A stretch of DNA of 64,000 nucleotides from Nocardioides sp. Root682 (lineage in GTDB: Bacteria; Actinomycetota; Actinomycetes; Propionibacteriales; Nocardioidaceae), in contig NZ_LMHJ01000001.1 in the NCBI RefSeq assembly GCF_001427795.1, forward strand, positions 2,257,664-2,321,663. The letters run 5' to 3'. The position numbers and the translations under genes are program-made. Positions 48,437-57,414 of the stretch are shown in pieces. The notes under the pieces were generated by a model, which saw only the letters and a program-made list of their open reading frames with translations, searched no databases and was not told the origin of the DNA. Position 1 is the stretch's first letter. Every line of letters begins with the position of its first letter.

Positions 48437-49402
48437 TCAGTCCCTGAGCCGCACGACGGACTTGCCGAGCGTGGCGCGTGCGTCCATGTCGATCAGTGCC
48501 TGTCCGAACTCGTCGCTCCCGTAGACCTTGCCGATGGGCGGCTTGACGATGCCCGCCTCGATCATCGGCACGAGCTGCGCCCACTGCTGCCGCATGTAGC
48601 CGGGGTGCGAGAACGCGTACTCACCCCACCCGACGCCCCGGACGTCGGTGTTGTTGAGCAGCAACCGGTTGACCTTGACCTCGGGGATGCCCTCGCCGGC
48701 CGCGAAGCCGACGACCAGCACCCGGCCCTGGCTGCCGAGCGAGCGCAGCGAGTCGGTGAAGAGCGAGCCGCCCACGACGTCGAGGACGACGTCGACACCC
48801 TTGCCGCCCGTCAGCTCCCGCGCGGCGTCCTTGAAGCCCTCCACCGCGATCGCCTCGTCAGCGCCCGCGGCGAGCGCGAACTGCCGCTTCTCCTCGGTGC
48901 TCGCGACCGCGATGGTCCGGGCGCCCAGACCCTTCGCCACCTGCAGCGTGGCCGTGCCGACGCCACCCGCGGCGCCGTGGACCAGCACCGTCTCTCCGGC
49001 CCGGAGGCCGCCACGCTCGTCGAGCGCGAACAGTGCGGTGAGGTAGTTCATCGGCAGCGCGACCGCCTCCTCGAAGCTGATCACGTCCGGCAGGGCGAAG
49101 ACCGACTCGTTCGACCCGATGACCAGCTCCGCGGCACCGCCGTACCCGCCGACTCCGGCCACCCGCTGGCCCGGCGCGAACCCCGGTCCGGAGACCACGA
49201 CGCCGGCGAAGTCGACCCCGACCGTGAAGGGCGGCTCGGGCCGCAGCTGGTACTGCCCCTTGCTCAGGAGCAGGTCGGGGAAGGAGATCCCGACGGTGTG
49301 GACCTCGACCAGGAGGTCGTCGGGGCCGGCGACCGGATCCGGGACCTCCCTCACAACGATGTCGGAGGGACCCGTGGTGGTGATGACCTGGATGGCGCGC
49401 AT
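48437..49402 (-). CDS. NADPH:quinone oxidoreductase-type MDR protein
   Basis: 321 aa. Medium-chain reductase fold with the cofactor loop AAGGVG at 144-149 (VHGAAGGVGTATLQVAKGLG) and no zinc-ligand cysteines, which places it with quinone oxidoreductases. The N-terminal DLLVEVHTVGISFPDLLLSKGQ is typical. It would reduce quinones or enones with NADPH. It ends 20 nt from the convergent third CAP gene and lies alone on its strand. Confidence 0.92.
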   Translation of the reverse strand: MRAIQVITTTGPSDIVVREVPDPVAGPDDLLVEVHTVGISFPDLLLSKGQYQLRPEPPFTVGVDFAGVVVSGPGFAPGQRVAGVGGYGGAAELVIGSNESVFALPDVISFEEAVALPMNYLTALFALDERGGLRAGETVLVHGAAGGVGTATLQVAKGLGARTIAVASTEEKRQFALAAGADEAIAVEGFKDAARELTGGKGVDVVLDVVGGSLFTDSLRSLGSQGRVLVVGFAAGEGIPEVKVNRLLLNNTDVRGVGWGEYAFSHPGYMRQQWAQLVPMIEAGIVKPPIGKVYGSDEFGQALIDMDARATLGKSVVRLRD

Positions 49403-49472
49403 GAACGGCAGGCTAGCGGCCGGCCCTCAGTGCCAGGCCTCAGGATCGGGCCTCAGGATCAGGCGCCGAGCA

Positions 49473-50828
49473 TCAGACGCGCTGTGCGTGCCGGGCCACC
49501 AGGTCGGCGTACCAACCGAAGGACCGCTTGGGCGTGCGCACCTGGGTGTCGTAGTCGACGTGCACGAACCCGAAGCGCTGGGTGTAGCCCTCGGCCCACT
49601 CGAAATTGTCGAGGAGAGACCACGCGTAGTAGCCGCGGACGTCGACACCCCGCTCGGTCGCCTCGGCAACAGCGGTCAGGTGAGCCTGGTGGTAGTCGAT
49701 GCGCGGCTGGTCGTCGACGACCCCCTGCTCGTCGGGGCCCATGTTGTAGGCGCAGCCCGACTCCGTGATCACGATCGGGGGTACGGCGGCCCGGAGTCGC
49801 GCGCGGAACATGATCAGCCACTCGCGCAGGGCGTCCGGGACCACCGGCCAGCCGAAGTCGGTCACGGGGTAGCCGAGCACCTCGCGGAAGTCGAACGGCA
49901 GGTCCGCGTCCTCGGCGGCCGCGCCGATCCGCATCGGGTTGTAGTAGTTGACGCCGTAGAAGTCGAGGGGCTGGCGCATCGTCGCGAAGTCGCCGTCGCG
50001 CACGTGGTCCTCGACCAGCATCGCCAGGTCGTCGGAGTAGCGGCCGAGCAGCATGCCCTCGAGGTAGTGGCCGTTCCAGATCAGGTCGAAGATCTTGGCG
50101 GCCCCGACGTCGGCCGGGTCGTCGCTCGCCGGCCAGATCGGCGCATGGTTGTTGGCACAGCCGACGCTGGTCGCCCCCGCGGCGCGTAGCGCGATCGCAG
50201 CGCGGCCGTGCGCGACGAGCAGGTGGTGACCGACCCCCATCGCGTCGAACATGAGCTCCTTGCCGGGCGCATGGATCCCGACGCCGTAGCCCATCAGCGT
50301 CACGACGTTCGGCTCGTTGACGGGCACCCAGTCGGCCACCCGGTCACCGAGCCGCTCGCCGACGATCGCGGCGTAGTCGGCGAAGCGGTCGATCGTGGCC
50401 CGGTTGAGCCAGCCGCCGTCGTCCTCCAGCGCCTGCGGGAGGTCCCAGTGGAACAGCGTCGCCATCGGCCGGAGGCCGGCCTCGAGCAGGCCGTCCACGA
50501 GGCGGTCGTAGAAGTCCAGGCCGGCGGCGTTGGCGGGCCCGCTGCCGGTCGGCTGGATGCGCGGCCAGGCGATGGAGAAGCGGTAGCCGGGGGCACCGAG
50601 CTCCTTCATCAGCGCGATGTCCTCGGGGAAGCGGTGGAAGTGGTCGCAGGCCTCCGCGCCCGTGGAACCGTCCACGATCCGGCCGGGTTCGTCGGCGAAC
50701 GTGTCCCACACCGAACGCCCGCGGCCGCCCTCGTCGACCGCGCCCTCGATCTGATAGGCCGCCGTGCTCGTGCCGAACAGGAAGTCCTTCGGGAGCCGGT
50801 CGGCCAGGTCCCTCTCCCGGTCCACCAT
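49473..50828 (-). CDS. GH1 beta-glucosidase
   Basis: 451 aa. Complete GH1 signatures: FLFGTSTAAYQIEGAV at the start, FHWDLPQALEDDGGW (127-140 region), acid/base Glu172 in VNEPN, nucleophile Glu356 in ITESG, and the glycone-binding LLDNFEWAEGY. A retaining beta-glucosidase or related beta-glycosidase, cytoplasmic since no signal peptide is present. It is adjacent to a second GH1 gene in the same orientation, from which it differs in several sugar-contact residues. Confidence 0.95.
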   Translation of the reverse strand: MVDRERDLADRLPKDFLFGTSTAAYQIEGAVDEGGRGRSVWDTFADEPGRIVDGSTGAEACDHFHRFPEDIALMKELGAPGYRFSIAWPRIQPTGSGPANAAGLDFYDRLVDGLLEAGLRPMATLFHWDLPQALEDDGGWLNRATIDRFADYAAIVGERLGDRVADWVPVNEPNVVTLMGYGVGIHAPGKELMFDAMGVGHHLLVAHGRAAIALRAAGATSVGCANNHAPIWPASDDPADVGAAKIFDLIWNGHYLEGMLLGRYSDDLAMLVEDHVRDGDFATMRQPLDFYGVNYYNPMRIGAAAEDADLPFDFREVLGYPVTDFGWPVVPDALREWLIMFRARLRAAVPPIVITESGCAYNMGPDEQGVVDDQPRIDYHQAHLTAVAEATERGVDVRGYYAWSLLDNFEWAEGYTQRFGFVHVDYDTQVRTPKRSFGWYADLVARHAQRV

Positions 50829-50881
50829 GGGGCCACTGTTCCACGTCGACGCGTCCCGGTCAGCCGATCAGCGAGGTCAGC

Positions 50882-52276
50882 TCAGGCATGCAATTTTCGG
50901 TGAGCGGCCACCAGATCGGCGTACCAGCCGAAGGACCGTTTGGGGGTACGGACCTGGGTGACGTGGTCGACGTCGACGAAGCCGTAACGGGGCACGAACC
51001 CGTCCCCGCCCTCCCACGTGTCGAGGAACGACCAGACGTAGAACCCGCGGACGTCGACCCCCATCGCGATCGCGTTGGACACCGCATCGAGGTGGCGGGT
51101 CAGGTAGGCGATCCGGTCGCCGTCGTCGATGCTTCCGTCCGCACCGGCCGGGACGGAGTAGGCCGCACCGGCCTCGGTGATCACCAGCGGTGGCAGCGCG
51201 GCGCGGTACCGGGCCCGGGTCATGATCAGCCATTCCTGCAGGGCTTCGGGTACGACGGCCCAGCCGGTCTCGGTCTGCGGCCGACCGAGGATGTCGAGGA
51301 ACCGGAACGGCGACTCGTCGTCGCCGTCGGCGTACTCGTTCACCTCGTCGCCCTCCGCATCCAGGGCGGCGCCGACCCGCAGCGGCGTGTAGTAGTTGAC
51401 GCCGTAGAAGTCGAGGGGCTGACGGATCACCAGGTGGTCTCCCGGGAGCGCGATGTCCTCCATCAACGGGGCGATGTCCTGGGGTTGGCGACCGAGCAGC
51501 ATGCCCTCGAGGAACAACCCGTTCCACAGCGCGTCGAAGAGCTTCGTGGCGCCGACGTCGGCGGGGTCCTCGGAGGCCGGCCACATCGGGGCGTGGTTGT
51601 TGGCGCAGCCGACCCGTTCGGCGCCGGCAGCACGCAGGGCGGCCGCGGCGCGGCCGTGCCCGAGCAGCAGGTGGTGGGCCGCCGGCAGGGCGTCGAAGAG
51701 GAGCCGGCGGCCGGGCGGGCGCTCGCCGGTGCCGTAGCCGAGGAACGCGGTGACCGCCGGCTCAGCCACCGGGATCCATTCCTTCACCCGGTCCGTGAGG
51801 CGCGTGCCGACGATCGCGGCGTACTCGCCGAACCGGTCCGACGTCTCCCGGTTGAGCCAGCCGCCGTCGTCCTCGAGGCCCTGGGGCAGGTCGCCGTGCA
51901 GGAGCGTCGCCATCGGCTCGATGCCTGCCTCGAGCAGGCTGTCGACGAGCCGGTCGTAGAAGTCCAGGCCGCTGGCGTTGACCGCGCCACGGCCGGTCGG
52001 CTGCACCCGCGACCACGAGATGCTGAACCGGTAGCCGGGCGCTCCGAGCTGTCCCAGGAGCGCCACGTCCTCGCGGTAGCGGTGGTAGTGGTCGCATGCG
52101 ATCGCGGGCGTCGAACCGTCCAGGATCCGGCCGGGCTGGGCGGCGAAGGTGTCGATGATGCTGGGCCCGCGGCCATCGACCGAGGCAGCGCCCTCGATCT
52201 GGGCGGCAGCGCTCACCGTGCCGAATCGGAACCCTGCAGGGAGCCGCGCTGCGAGGTCGGCGTCGGGCACCGGCAC
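50882..52276 (-). CDS. Diverged GH1 paralogue with altered active site
   Basis: 464 aa from a GTG at 52276 (52270 is an alternative). It aligns end to end with the neighbour at 49473, and both catalytic Glu positions are kept (Glu172 in VAEPA; ITEAG). However, the Asn before the acid/base is Ala171, HWDLP is HGDLP, YQIEG is AQIEG, and the glycone segment NFEWAEGY is TWEGGDGF. These positions contact the -1 sugar, so specificity is changed or activity lost. The start is only 10 bp from the divergent pirin gene, an unusually small gap. Confidence 0.88.
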   Translation of the reverse strand: MPVPDADLAARLPAGFRFGTVSAAAQIEGAASVDGRGPSIIDTFAAQPGRILDGSTPAIACDHYHRYREDVALLGQLGAPGYRFSISWSRVQPTGRGAVNASGLDFYDRLVDSLLEAGIEPMATLLHGDLPQGLEDDGGWLNRETSDRFGEYAAIVGTRLTDRVKEWIPVAEPAVTAFLGYGTGERPPGRRLLFDALPAAHHLLLGHGRAAAALRAAGAERVGCANNHAPMWPASEDPADVGATKLFDALWNGLFLEGMLLGRQPQDIAPLMEDIALPGDHLVIRQPLDFYGVNYYTPLRVGAALDAEGDEVNEYADGDDESPFRFLDILGRPQTETGWAVVPEALQEWLIMTRARYRAALPPLVITEAGAAYSVPAGADGSIDDGDRIAYLTRHLDAVSNAIAMGVDVRGFYVWSFLDTWEGGDGFVPRYGFVDVDHVTQVRTPKRSFGWYADLVAAHRKLHA

Positions 52277-52286
52277 AATCTGCCAT

Positions 52287-52982
52287 GTGAACGTGGAGAT
52301 CCGCAGGGGTTCGGTCAGGTTCGTCGAGCGCGAGCGCGGACGGCTGAGCAGGCATGCCTTCTCGTTCGGGCCGCACTTCGACCCCGAACGGCTGTCGTTC
52401 GGCCCGATGGTCTGCCACGACGACCACGTGCTCGGTCCCGACCTCGGTTTCGAGGAGCACACCCACCAGGCCCTGGAGATCGTGACCTGGGTCGTGTCCG
52501 GCACCGTCGTGCACACCGACGGCACCGGCGCCGCGGTGACGCTGGGCCCCGGCGAGTGCGGCGTGCTGAGCGCCGGCGCGGGGGTGCGCCACTCGGAATT
52601 CGCCGGGCCCGACGGCCCGGTCCGCTTCGTGCAGGTCTGGCTGACCGCGGACGACCCCGAGACCACGCCGGCCCACGCCCGCGCCGCGGTGGTGGCGGAG
52701 CCGGGCGCAGGACTGGTGCGCGCGGTCGGCGACGGCGGCCCGCTGAGTGTCGGTGTCTCCGGCGCGACCCTCGACGTCGTGCGGCTCGAGGCGGGCGAGG
52801 TCCTCTCGCTCCCCGCCGCCCACCAGGTCCACGCCTACATCACCACGGGGGCGCTGCTGCGGTTCTCGCTGGCCGAGCCGCTGTCAGCGGGCGACGCCTT
52901 CAGCCTGACCGGCCAGCCGTCGTACGACGTCACGGCTGCGGTGCCGACGGAGATGCTGATCTGGGGTTTCGAGGCTCGCTAG
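52287..52982 (+). CDS. Pirin-family cupin protein
   Basis: 231 aa from the GTG at 52287 (GTG at 52293 possible). The N-terminal cupin carries FSFGPHFDPERLSFG and the metal site HDDH...HTHQALE (CHDDHVLGPDLGFEEHTHQA region). Pirins bind iron; some have quercetinase activity, others act as redox regulators. The last residues, GFEAR, and the TAG stop are provided by a dispersed repeat at 52964-53003, so the native C-terminus was probably replaced. Divergent from the altered GH1 gene. Confidence 0.9.
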   Translation: MNVEIRRGSVRFVERERGRLSRHAFSFGPHFDPERLSFGPMVCHDDHVLGPDLGFEEHTHQALEIVTWVVSGTVVHTDGTGAAVTLGPGECGVLSAGAGVRHSEFAGPDGPVRFVQVWLTADDPETTPAHARAAVVAEPGAGLVRAVGDGGPLSVGVSGATLDVVRLEAGEVLSLPAAHQVHAYITTGALLRFSLAEPLSAGDAFSLTGQPSYDVTAAVPTEMLIWGFEAR

Positions 52983-53003
52983 CGCTCGCACCTCAACCAC
53001 CGG
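52964..53003. repeat. Dispersed repeat at the 3' end of the pirin gene
   Basis: GGGTTTCGAGGCTCGCTAGC, then GCTCGCACCTCAACCACCGG: same family as 10396 and 23044. It encodes the final residues and the stop of the pirin gene and fills part of the gap to the sigma factor gene. Confidence 0.85.
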
Positions 53004-53075
53004 GTGGCGACCGATGAGTTTTCCGATCGACCCCGGTCAACTCGTCAGGCACACTGGCGACACACAGGGGTAGTG

Positions 53076-54113
53076 ATGGGAAGCGCGACGGTGACCGAGA
53101 TCGAGACGGCGGCGACGGCAGTGGTCGGGAGCGAGGAGCTCGCTGACTTCGACACGCTGACCGGCCGCTACCAGCGAGAGCTGATGGCGCACTGCTACCG
53201 GATGAGCGGCTCGGTGCACGAAGCCGAGGACCTCGTCCAGGAGACGTTCCTGCGGGCGTGGAAGGCGTCGGCGAACTTCCAGGGCCGCTCCTCGGTGCGG
53301 ACCTGGCTCTACAAGATCGCCACGAACGTGTGCCTGACGAACCTGGAGAGCAAGCCCCGGCGACCACTGCCGACGGGCCTCGGTACGTCGGACTCCGCTC
53401 CGGCCGACGAGCTGCTCGAGGACCACGAGGTCCCCTGGCTGGAGCCGATCCCGGACGCTGCCGTCGAGGTGGCCGAGCGCGACACGATCCGGCTCGCGTT
53501 CATCGCGGCCCTGCAGCACCTGCCGGCCCGGCAGCGCGCCGTCCTGATCCTGCGCGACGTGCTGCGCTGGTCGGCCGCCGAGACCGCGACCGCCCTCGAC
53601 ACGACGACCGCGGCCGTGAACTCCGCACTCCAGCGCGCACACGCCCAGCTCGCCGAGCGCGGACTGACGCCTGACACGGTGGAGGCCGACCTCGACGCTG
53701 CCCAGAAGGGGCTGCTCGACGCCTACCTCGAGGCGTTCTGGCGCAAGGACATCGACCGCATCGTCCAGCTCCTGACGTACGACGCGACGTGGGACATGCC
53801 GCCGTTCCTGAACCACTACCGCGGCACCGCCCACATCGCCGAGCTGATCGGCACCAAGTGCCCCGGCGGGGTGGCCGACATGCCGATGGTCGCGACGACC
53901 GCCAACGGCCAACCGGCGTTCGGGCTCTACATGCGCCAGCCCGAGGGCCACTTCGAGCCGTTCCACCTGCAGGTGCTGCAGATGGTCGGCGCCGGCGAGG
54001 ACGCCAGGGTCGAGCACGTCACGGCGTTCTTCGACACGGCACTGTTCGCCCGGTTCGGGCTCCCCGAACGGCTCCCGGCCGACTACGTGCCGGACCTCGC
54101 CCCGGCCGGCTGA
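53076..54113 (+). CDS. ECF sigma factor with C-terminal SnoaL-like domain
   Basis: 345 aa. Sigma region 2 is at about 24-62 (FDTLTGRYQRELMAHCYRMS; EAEDLVQETFLRAW), region 4 at about 147-195 (LPARQRAVLILRDVLRWSAA). Residues about 215-345 form a SnoaL-like domain (LLDAYLEAFWRKDIDRIVQL; HYRGTAHIAEL) as in SigG/SigJ-type factors, where it controls activity in place of an anti-sigma factor. No anti-sigma gene is adjacent. A TIGR03086-type gene follows after 3 nt, a known association. The GTG at 53073 is an alternative start. Confidence 0.9.
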   Translation: MGSATVTEIETAATAVVGSEELADFDTLTGRYQRELMAHCYRMSGSVHEAEDLVQETFLRAWKASANFQGRSSVRTWLYKIATNVCLTNLESKPRRPLPTGLGTSDSAPADELLEDHEVPWLEPIPDAAVEVAERDTIRLAFIAALQHLPARQRAVLILRDVLRWSAAETATALDTTTAAVNSALQRAHAQLAERGLTPDTVEADLDAAQKGLLDAYLEAFWRKDIDRIVQLLTYDATWDMPPFLNHYRGTAHIAELIGTKCPGGVADMPMVATTANGQPAFGLYMRQPEGHFEPFHLQVLQMVGAGEDARVEHVTAFFDTALFARFGLPERLPADYVPDLAPAG

Positions 54114-54116
54114 GTC

Positions 54117-54695
54117 ATGTCCGCGGTTCCCGGAGTCGAGCCGATGTCGACGGATCCGGGAGTGGAGCTGCTGGAGCGTGCCCTCGCCTACACCCAGGGT
54201 GCACTCGTCACGATCACTCCCGCGCACCTGGGCCTGCGCACACCGTGTGCGCACTGGCGACTGGTCGACCTGCTCGCCCACATGGAGGACTCCCTCGACG
54301 CGTTCGCGGAGGGCGCGACAGGAGTGATCAGCCTGCACAGCGCCGCGCCGGCCGCGGTCGGTGACCAGATCGCGGCGCTGCAGACCAAGGCCTGCGGGCT
54401 GCTCGGCGCCTGGGCGTCGGCCACCACGCCGCTGGTCGAGGTGGGCGGGCGGCCGGTGCCCGTGGGCACCATCTCCCGCCTCGCCGCGTTGGAGATCGCG
54501 ACCCACGGCTGGGACGTCGGCCGAACCACGGGGCACGCCGCTCCCCTGCCCGACGAGCTGGCCGAGGGCCTGCTGCCCACGGCTCTCGCGGTGGCGCTGG
54601 AGCAGCACGGCGAGTTCGGGCCGCCGGTGCCCGTCAGCGCCGACGCGGGGCCTGGGCGCCGACTGCTCGGCCTGCTCGGGCGCCGCGGCTCCTAG
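54117..54695 (+). CDS. TIGR03086/mycothiol-dependent maleylpyruvate isomerase-like protein
   Basis: 192 aa. DinB-type four-helix fold: LGLRTPCAHWRLVDLLAHMEDS, then ALEIATHGWDVGRTTG, where the two His and upstream Asp/Glu form the expected metal site. Members use mycothiol in some cases; many have no known substrate. It starts 3 nt after the sigma factor stop, so the two are co-translated and it may be a sensor or effector of the sigma factor. Confidence 0.85.
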   Translation: MSAVPGVEPMSTDPGVELLERALAYTQGALVTITPAHLGLRTPCAHWRLVDLLAHMEDSLDAFAEGATGVISLHSAAPAAVGDQIAALQTKACGLLGAWASATTPLVEVGGRPVPVGTISRLAALEIATHGWDVGRTTGHAAPLPDELAEGLLPTALAVALEQHGEFGPPVPVSADAGPGRRLLGLLGRRGS

Positions 54696-54705
54696 ACTCC
54701 CCACC

Positions 54706-55944
54706 ATGGCTGAGTCCGTGGTGGCACATCACAAACAACGGATGACCGGGCGGGATCCCGACGAGCACCATCGCGTCGCGACGCCGCTGGAGCTGCTGTT
54801 CGACCTGACCTTCGTGGTCGCGTTCGGCACGGCGGCCAACGCGCTGGCGCACGCGCTCGCCGAGGACCACGTCGGTGCGGGACTCGTGGGCTTCGCGTTC
54901 GCGACGTTCGGCATCTCCTGGGCATGGATCAACTTCACGTGGTTCGCGTCGGCGTACGACACCGACGACTGGATCTACCGACTGACCACGATGCTGCAGA
55001 TGGTCGGCGTGCTGGTGTTCGCGCTCGGCCTGCCCGCCATGTTCGAGTCGATCCACGACGGCGACCACCTCGACAACGACGTGATGGTCTGGGGCTACGT
55101 CGTGATGCGCGTCGCGATGGTGTTCCAGTGGTGGCGCGCCAGCCGCCAGGATCCGGACCGGCTCGGCGCACACCGCGCGTACATCGGCTCCATCGTCGTC
55201 GCGCAGGTGCTGTGGTGCGCGATCGCGCTGATCGACCTCCCGGTCGGCACGACCTTCGCGGCGATGGCGATCCCGTTCCTGATCGAGATCGGTGGACCGG
55301 CATACGCCGAGAAGAAGTGCGGCGGCACGCCCTGGCACGCGCACCACGTCGCCGAGCGGTACGGCCTGATGGTCATCATCACCCTCGGCGAGGGGATGAT
55401 CGGCACGATGGTGACGCTGACTGCGCTCTCCGAGGACGGGCTCACCTTCGACGTGGCACTGCTGGCCTTCGCCGGCACGGCGCTGACCTTCGGCACCTGG
55501 TGGATGTACTTCGGCGTGCCGCACGGCGAGATTCTGCACGCCCGACGCGAGAGCTCGTTCGTGTGGGGCTACGGGCACATGGTGCTGTTCGGCGGCATCG
55601 TCGCCATCGGTGCGGGGCTGCACGTGGCGGCGTCGTACCTCGAGCACGAGACCCACCTCGGCCTGACCGCGTCGGTGCTGACCGTGGTGGTGCCGGTGGC
55701 CATCGTGATCGTCGCGTTCTTCCTGCTCTACTCACTGACCACCCGATCCGCCGACAGCTTCCACCTGCTCCTGCTGGCCCTCACCGTCGTCCCGCTGGTC
55801 GCGCCGGTGCTGATGGCGGCCGGACACGTGGACATCACGTGGTGCCTGCTCGTGCTCTCCCTGGCCCCGTGGGTCACCGTCGCGGGCTACGAAGCAGTCG
55901 GGCACCGCCACCTCGCCACGACGATCGCGCGCCTGAAGGGATGA
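54706..55944 (+). CDS. LtrA-family membrane protein
   Basis: 412 aa. The N-terminus VATPLELLFDLTFVVAFGTAA is the hallmark of the low-temperature-requirement A family; about ten hydrophobic helices follow, with LITLGEG-like ITLGEGMIG and a conserved RYGLMVIITLGE. A Glu/His-rich loop (EKKCGGTPWHAHHVAER) lies mid-protein. The function of LtrA proteins is unresolved. TAGACT 7 nt before the ATG indicates a leaderless promoter despite the 10-nt gap to the previous gene. Confidence 0.92.
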   Translation: MAESVVAHHKQRMTGRDPDEHHRVATPLELLFDLTFVVAFGTAANALAHALAEDHVGAGLVGFAFATFGISWAWINFTWFASAYDTDDWIYRLTTMLQMVGVLVFALGLPAMFESIHDGDHLDNDVMVWGYVVMRVAMVFQWWRASRQDPDRLGAHRAYIGSIVVAQVLWCAIALIDLPVGTTFAAMAIPFLIEIGGPAYAEKKCGGTPWHAHHVAERYGLMVIITLGEGMIGTMVTLTALSEDGLTFDVALLAFAGTALTFGTWWMYFGVPHGEILHARRESSFVWGYGHMVLFGGIVAIGAGLHVAASYLEHETHLGLTASVLTVVVPVAIVIVAFFLLYSLTTRSADSFHLLLLALTVVPLVAPVLMAAGHVDITWCLLVLSLAPWVTVAGYEAVGHRHLATTIARLKG

Positions 55945-55952
55945 CCCTCGCG

Positions 55953-55978
55953 CGTGTTGATTGATGTCAATCAACACG
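55953..55978. terminator. Perfect 12-bp palindrome between convergent genes
   Basis: CGTGTTGATTGA and TCAATCAACACG around TG, 8 nt after the LtrA stop. It is AT-richer than its surroundings. A bidirectional terminator is likely; a binding site is possible. Confidence 0.6.
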
Positions 55979-56010
55979 TACGGAGCTCCACCGAACGTAG
56001 AGGTGCCCCC

Positions 56011-57414
56011 TCAGACTTCCGATTCGTCCCGCAACTCGTCGATCAGGTCATTCGTGACGGAGACGCCGCCCGTCGGCAACGGGTGGAACCCGAAGTCGTC
56101 CCGCAGCGGGTGAGCCAGCTCGTCGGCCGGCAGCTTCGCCCACACCACGGCCACGATCGCCGCGATGCCGGGCACGATCGCCGCGATCGCGAAGGTCATC
56201 TCCAGGCCGATCAGCTCGGCCACGGGGCCGGCGATCGCCATCGAGACCGGCATCAGGCTGACGGAGACGAAGAAGTCGAGCGAGGCCACACGACCCAGCA
56301 GGTGCGGCGGGACGCGGCGCTGCAGCAGCGTCCCCCAGATCACCATCGGCGCTGAGAAGAAGGCGCCGATCACGAACGCCGACGCCGCGATCACCCACAC
56401 CTCCTGCGCGAAGCCGATGAGCAGGAACGGCAGGCAACCCAGGCCCCACATCAGGTTCATCCAGGTGAGGTAGCGCCGCGGCATCCTCAAGGACGCCATC
56501 ACGAACGACCCGACCGCGCCACCGATGCCGAAGCAGGCCAGCACGATCGCGTGGTCGCCCGGACCGCCGCCGAGCTCGTCCTTGATCAGGAACGGGACGA
56601 GCACCTCGAGCGGGCCCATCAGGACCAGGATCATGATCGAGGCGAACAACAGCGTGGCCAGCAGCCACGGCGTCTTCATCATGTAGGCGAAGCCCTCGCG
56701 GATGTCCGCGATCGCCGTGGCGACGGCACCCGCCGGGCTGGTGTCCGGATCGTGCGCGACGGCCTCCCGTCGTACGGCGGTGAGCGGGACCGTGGTCAGG
56801 GCCAGCAGCCCGATCAGGCTGAACGCCGCCGCGACACCGAGCGCGGCCGAGGACGAGGCCGCGCCGACGACGACTCCGGCCACACCGGGACCGATCGCCT
56901 GCCCGACCGTCGGGCGCACCATCCCCTCGAACCCGTTGACCGCCATCAGGTCCTCCTCGGGGACCAGCGCGGGCAGCCAGGCGGAGTAGGCCGGGTAGTA
57001 GAACGCCATCGCCACACCGGTCACGAAGGACACGGCCGCGAGGTGCCACAGCTGCGTGAGGTCGCCCCACGACAGCAGCGCAACGACGCTCATGCCGGCC
57101 AGCTCCACCGCTGCGACGACGAGCAGGATCAGCTTCTGCGGGATCCGGTCGGCGACGACGCCGCCGAGCAGGGCCGGCAGCAGGACGCCGACGGCCGCCG
57201 CGGTCGACACCACGGACAGCTGGCCGGGGCCGCCGTCGATCCGGATGACCTCCCAGACCAGCGCGACGATCCACACGCCGCTCGCGAACGTCTGCAGCAC
57301 GAGGGCCGTGCCGAGCCGACGGTAGGCGGCGTGGCGGAACGGTGTCAGGGCGCGCGGCAGCCGACGGACGGACGGTGCCGACAGTCCGGGTTCGGTGGGG
57401 GCCGGGAGCGTCAC
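56011..57414 (-). CDS. MFS transporter (EntS/MFS_3-like)
   Basis: 467 aa with twelve likely transmembrane helices. Signatures: FRHAAYRRLGTALVLQTFASGVW at the start, GGVVADRIPQKLIL in loop 2-3, AFYYPAYSAWLPALVPEEDL and NGFEGMVRPTVGQAIGP, typical of MFS_3 exporters related to enterobactin exporter EntS. The C-terminal 30 residues are cytoplasmic and acidic. Its GTG overlaps the stop of the aldehyde dehydrogenase gene (GTGA), so the two are coupled. The substrate is not evident. Confidence 0.9.
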   Translation of the reverse strand: MTLPAPTEPGLSAPSVRRLPRALTPFRHAAYRRLGTALVLQTFASGVWIVALVWEVIRIDGGPGQLSVVSTAAAVGVLLPALLGGVVADRIPQKLILLVVAAVELAGMSVVALLSWGDLTQLWHLAAVSFVTGVAMAFYYPAYSAWLPALVPEEDLMAVNGFEGMVRPTVGQAIGPGVAGVVVGAASSSAALGVAAAFSLIGLLALTTVPLTAVRREAVAHDPDTSPAGAVATAIADIREGFAYMMKTPWLLATLLFASIMILVLMGPLEVLVPFLIKDELGGGPGDHAIVLACFGIGGAVGSFVMASLRMPRRYLTWMNLMWGLGCLPFLLIGFAQEVWVIAASAFVIGAFFSAPMVIWGTLLQRRVPPHLLGRVASLDFFVSVSLMPVSMAIAGPVAELIGLEMTFAIAAIVPGIAAIVAVVWAKLPADELAHPLRDDFGFHPLPTGGVSVTNDLIDELRDESEV

